Origin: Epiperipatus broadwayi
Taxonomy: Eukaryota > Onychophora > Udeonychophora > Euonychophora > Peripatidae
Direction: 5' to 3'
Assembly: GCA_028023455.1 (NCBI GenBank)
Contig: JAQFVV010006216.1
Span: 4,296,877-4,360,876 of the forward strand
DNA: 64,000 bases
Shown: positions 60,769 through 64,000 of the stretch, one piece after another
How positions within the stretch are numbered: the stretch's first letter is position 1
Layout: every line of letters starts with the position of its first letter
Made by a program: the position numbers and the translations under genes
Notes under the pieces: generated by a model
What the model saw: only the letters and a program-made list of their open reading frames with translations
The model's database searches: none
What the model was told of the DNA's origin: nothing

Positions 60769-62584
60769 CTTTGTATCACTACTATGACAAATGGAAAAGT
60801 TAACAAAAAGAAAAAAGTCATTCTTAATTTGGTATTATCCATTTTCTAAGGAGACAATTTTCTTATAATTATTCATTTGCTTCTTGCTTTATCTTTGTAA
60901 TTATATCATATATTTATGATATCCTTTATGTATTTCTTTTTATTTTCATTGCATATAATGATAAGATACATTGTGAGTCATAATGCGGAAAAACTTTTTT
61001 TAATTTTAGATGTGTTCCTAGTATTATGTTGTGCAAATAAGAAAATACGGTATTGAACAATATTTTTTTTTTATCATTTGTCTTACCGGAAATTTTTAGG
61101 GAATGATCATATAAGTTTATGCTCTCGAAGTTGAATTTTATGGGTGATATATAATTAAAACATCCATAATACTGGAAATTACCCATGAATCAAATATACT
61201 TTATCAATATATGAATATTTCTAATACTCTATATATACTTAAGACAATATTTTAATTATAAGGAATATGCCAGTCATTCAATAAAATAATATAATTATTA
61301 TAAATATTTTTTGTTCATATCAAGTTAATATCTAATATACCCAGATTAACTCAAAGCTAAATTCCAGAACAAAATTCTTCTAGATAACTTGCTCTATAGA
61401 TAAAAGTTAAAAATATATATGTCTCTTTAATTAGTTGAATGGAACTATTATGCTTAGACTGCCATTTTAGTGCTTATGAAAAATTAAGTCAAAAATTTTG
61501 CAATAACGAAAATATAAATATTATCCTATTAAAAATATTATAAAAAATTTAATCTGACAAAGCATGGGGTTTCATACTATTTTAATTTACAAATCAAAAT
61601 AAAGTTTTGTTTCTTATAATTACAAATTTTCTGACATTTAATATTTTTTATTCTAATTTGTGATTATTCACTTAAACTCTTAGCATATTAATTTTCATTC
61701 ATTTATCTTTATTATATTTTCATAAAATTATATATATATTTTTTATAAATTAGCATTATATTTTACATGACAAACAGTATCTACATTTCATTTATCTTTA
61801 ATAATTCTAATTTCATATTTAAACAAAAAATAAAGCATTTTCTTATATAAGTTTAGTTGGGGTTCTATCATATTATAATTCCAGAAAATGTATTAGGATA
61901 ACTATGCACAAATATCTAATGCATATTTTTAATCACTGGCACACTTTTTTATTGCACTTGGTTATTGTGAAAATTCTTTATTTATAAGTTTCTGATCCTA
62001 GCAGCTTCCACTGATAAAGCACTGAAACTTTTTACCATGTTGTTTTACAATTAATCAATTATACATATGAAGTCATGTTCATTGCAGATATATAATGAAG
62101 ACTTCCTATATGTAGATAATTATCTAAATGATTAATAAAACTTATTTTTAAACATAATTTATAAAGCAACATCTTTTTTTGCAGATATATCTGTACTTAA
62201 AGACCAATTACTTACATCATAACTTGGAAATTATAGTAAATTGTTATCTTTTATAGTAAAATGGATCCAAAAGTTTACTTAAAAGTTTTTTTTTCTTTTG
62301 TTATTTATTTTGACTCTGAAATTGTTTTTTTTTTTTTAATAAATTCTTTTTATGATTATTAAATTTGATTCTTGCCAACTTTAATGAAGATTAAAAAATA
62401 TTAGTGCATAAGATCCATATAATTGCTGAATATATATATTCAACTGCAATATATTTATAAATGTGTGCATTTGGTTGTATCTACCATTGCCAAGAATATA
62501 ATATATTCATCTTAATATAGCTCCAAAACAGATTCTAGAATAAATTGTGTTATTAGGATGGAATGCAATGACAAATTAATCACC
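60769..62584. other. AT-rich stretch without recognisable genes
   Basis: The 86-codon minus frame at 60926-61186 has no features I recognise and no family match. Otherwise only poly-T and TA tracts are seen. I looked for further beta-lactamase exons on the minus strand (SxxK, HTSGL, YxN regions) and found none. Confidence 0.45.
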
Positions 62585-62915
62585 AATAATGATAATAAAA
62601 CAATACAGCTGTTGTTACTGACAGAGACAATAATATTTTATATAATATTAACAAATAAATAATACATAAATGCCGAGCACTTTCGACCTACGTCCTTAAC
62701 AAGATAATAAACTGCATAAAAAAAAAAAAACGATAAACATCAAAATGGCTATTCTGTAACATTCATTTTGATGTTTATTGATTAGTTTATTGCCTTGATA
62801 AGCCCTTAGGTTGAAAGAGCTAGGCATTTATATATTATTTATTTGTTAATATTATATAAAATGTTGTCTTTGTTAGTAACAACAGCCATGTTGTTTTATT
62901 ATTATTTCAAGTATA
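62585..62915. repeat. Large palindrome with hammerhead-like relics
   Basis: The left arm (about 62585-62746) and right arm (about 62755-62915) are inverted copies sharing CAGCTGTTGTTACTGACAG, AATACATAAATGCCGAGC, CTTTCGACCTACG and GATAAACATCAAAATGGC blocks or their complements. A third copy, direct to the right arm, lies at about 63055-63182. In the direction GTCGAAAG(T/C)GCTCGGCATT each copy shows C-T-T-G-(A/T)-T-A-A, a short GAC-GTAG-GTC hairpin in the best copy, then GAAAG. That is two substitutions from a CUGAUGA...GAAA hammerhead core, so ancestry is possible but no copy is intact. Confidence 0.6.
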
Positions 62916-63054
62916 GACAGAAATATTTGTTTATTATATTTATTATGGAATGGAATTGGAAAATGTATGAAGCTAAAAAATTATGTAGAAGAATTATTAT
63001 GACTAATGAACATTTACAGAATAGCCATATTGACATTTATCGATCAGTTTTTTA

Positions 63055-63182
63055 TATAGTTTATTGCCTTGATAATGATTTATGTTGAAAGCGCTAGGCA
63101 TTTACGTATTATTTATTTGTTAATGTATAAAATATTATTGTCTCTGTCAATAATAACAGCCATGTTGTTTTATTATTATTTC
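63055..63182. repeat. Third, direct copy of the 62.6-kb palindrome arm
   Basis: It shares TTTATTGCCTTGATAA, GTTGAAAGCGCTAGGCATTT and ACAGCCATGTTGTTTTATTA with 62782-62911. The hairpin in the middle is lost. Confidence 0.7.
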
Positions 63183-63364
63183 TGACATAGTCAAAAGTAT
63201 TTGCTTATTATATTCATCAATAATGATCAATTGTTATCATTTAATTTTAGTATTCTAAAATATTAGAGGATTTGAACTCAGATTTTCAAGCACCCTTCAA
63301 TTATCCACACTATCTCATACAACTGATACACATGACCACACACATATAGAAAAGATTAATAATC

Positions 63365-63408
63365 ACCAATATACATATTTCATGCTAAACCAGCACTCAT
63401 CAGTTGGT
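63365..63408 (-). ncRNA. Type I hammerhead ribozyme, intact core (family 2, unit 1)
   Basis: Minus strand: ACCAA (63408-63404), CTGATGA (63403-63397), stem II GTGCT-GGTTT-AGCAT with five pairs including one G·T next to the core (63396-63382), GAA (63381-63379), stem III ATA-TG-TAT with three pairs (63378-63371), A17 at 63370, and TTGGT (63369-63365), which pairs perfectly with ACCAA. The cleavage triplet would be AUA, allowed by the NUH rule but usually slower than GUC. All invariant core bases are present. Sequence outside the core is unlike family 1. Confidence 0.85.
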
Positions 63409-63842
63409 CCAGACTATCATCTCTCACACACATATATGTAATCAATGCTCAGTTTATATTAAGATAGCAAATCTTCATACTTTAATGGACAGGCTTCAAT
63501 CCACTGCAACCTCCAACTTTCCAGCCATCCATATCATTGAAAATCTGATGATGAAAACTCAAATCCCAAGCTGATGCTAATATTATTGCCATGCCCATGT
63601 TGACCTGAAGTCACTCTTACCACTCATGTATAGAACAGTATCCATTAAATACATATAAGAGGGATGGACAGGATACAAGCTTGATATGTAAATATTTGAA
63701 AGCCAGGCACTCTTCACAAACCTGGGAGCTTAATTGTAAGTATAGAGGATTTGAACTCAGATTTTTAAGCACCCTTCAACTATCCACACTATCTCATACA
63801 ACTGATACACATGACCACACATATTTGAAAAGATTAATAATC

Positions 63843-63886
63843 ACCAATATACATATTTCATGCTAAACCAGCACTCATCAGTTGGT
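63843..63886 (-). ncRNA. Type I hammerhead ribozyme, intact core (family 2, unit 2)
   Basis: Identical over all 44 bases to the copy at 63365-63408, shifted by 478 bp. Two ribozymes in the same orientation one unit apart would let a transcript release a unit-length RNA of about 478 nt. Confidence 0.85.
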
Positions 63887-64000
63887 CCAGACTATCATCT
63901 CTCACACATATATATAATCAATGCTCAGTTTATATTAAGATAGTAAATCTTCATACTTTAATGGACAGGCTTCAATCCACTGCAACCTCCAACTTTCCAG

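Larger units (their letters stand above)
63264..64000 (-). repeat. Hammerhead repeat family 2: tandem 479-bp units, runs off the window
   Basis: AGAGGATTTGAACTCAGATTT starts at 63265 and again at 63744, a period of 479 bp. The second unit is complete only to TCCAACTTTCCAG at the window end. The units are nearly identical (small differences such as ACACACATATAG against ACACATATTTG). Each holds one hammerhead ribozyme on the minus strand. A tRNA B-box-like GGATTTGAACTC (complement orientation) sits at the unit start, perhaps a promoter relic. There is no protein frame. A related ribozyme-less piece is at about 45060. Confidence 0.85.

Noticed and set aside
63540-63590. CTGATGATGAAAAC as a hammerhead core inside family 2
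   Set aside because: There is no room for stem II between CTGATGA and GAAA, and it is on the opposite strand to the true ribozyme.
1-64000. CRISPR arrays, bacterial operons, rRNA genes
   Set aside because: No regularly spaced short repeats, no long uninterrupted genes and no rRNA-like sequence; the exon structure and elements are animal-type.

Overview
This window is AT-rich non-coding DNA (roughly a quarter to 30% G+C by eye) from an animal genome. It has spliceosomal exon borders and dense remnants of animal-type mobile elements: Penelope-like, an RTE/CR1-like LINE, Ty3/Gypsy, hAT, Tc1/mariner-pogo and a possible Merlin. There are no operons or bacterial-type genes. An invertebrate is most likely, but I cannot name a phylum; the common coleoid cephalopod SINE is not visible.

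Host gene. The only host gene I can support is on the minus strand: the C-terminal half of a eukaryotic serine beta-lactamase-like (LACT/EstB-type) protein. The penultimate exon is 54305-54057 and the terminal exon is 14032-13844. They join in phase 0 across an intron of about 40.0 kb. A further short exon upstream at 60768-60710 is a weaker candidate. The N-terminal exons, with the catalytic SxxK motif, would lie beyond position 64000. Positions 1-13,843 are downstream of the gene.

Most notable content. Two unrelated repeat families carry sequences that fold as type I hammerhead self-cleaving ribozymes. Family 1 has units of about 456 bp at 7.8-9.6 kb, 29.0-29.7 kb and 59.3-59.9 kb. It holds one copy intact at every core position (29087-29128, minus strand), one nearly intact copy (8606-8647) and several decayed copies. 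Each good copy has CUGAUGA, a closed stem II, GAAA, a minimal stem III, a GUC cleavage triplet, and a stem I with an internal loop. Family 2 is a tandem repeat of about 479 bp that runs off the right end of the window. It has two identical ribozymes 478 bp apart (63365-63408 and 63843-63886). Tandem units each carrying a small-stem-III hammerhead are the hallmark of metazoan retrozymes and of Penelope-like element repeats. A broken Penelope-like element with a GIY-YIG remnant lies at 15.06-15.64 kb.

Layout. 1-7.8 kb: nothing but a retroelement-like tail at 3.83 kb. 7.8-9.6 kb: hammerhead family 1. 11.15-12.73 kb: CpG-retaining anonymous DNA. 13.84-14.03 kb: terminal exon. 14-54 kb (giant intron): Penelope relic, several large inverted repeats (19.5, 24.1, 28.5, 29.4 kb), a Merlin-like relic (25.8 kb), two local duplications (27.0, 30.2 kb), a G+C-rich segment (31.9-33.5 kb), a 7.3-kb LTR retrotransposon (35,842-43,182, minus strand) with gag-like ORFs but almost no pol, and a LINE relic (48.9-51.0 kb). 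54.06-54.31 kb: penultimate exon. 55-59 kb: an hAT-type MITE, a pogo/Tigger-like element and a Gypsy pol relic. 59.3-59.9 kb: hammerhead family 1 again. 62.6-63.2 kb: a palindrome. 63.26-64.0 kb: hammerhead family 2.
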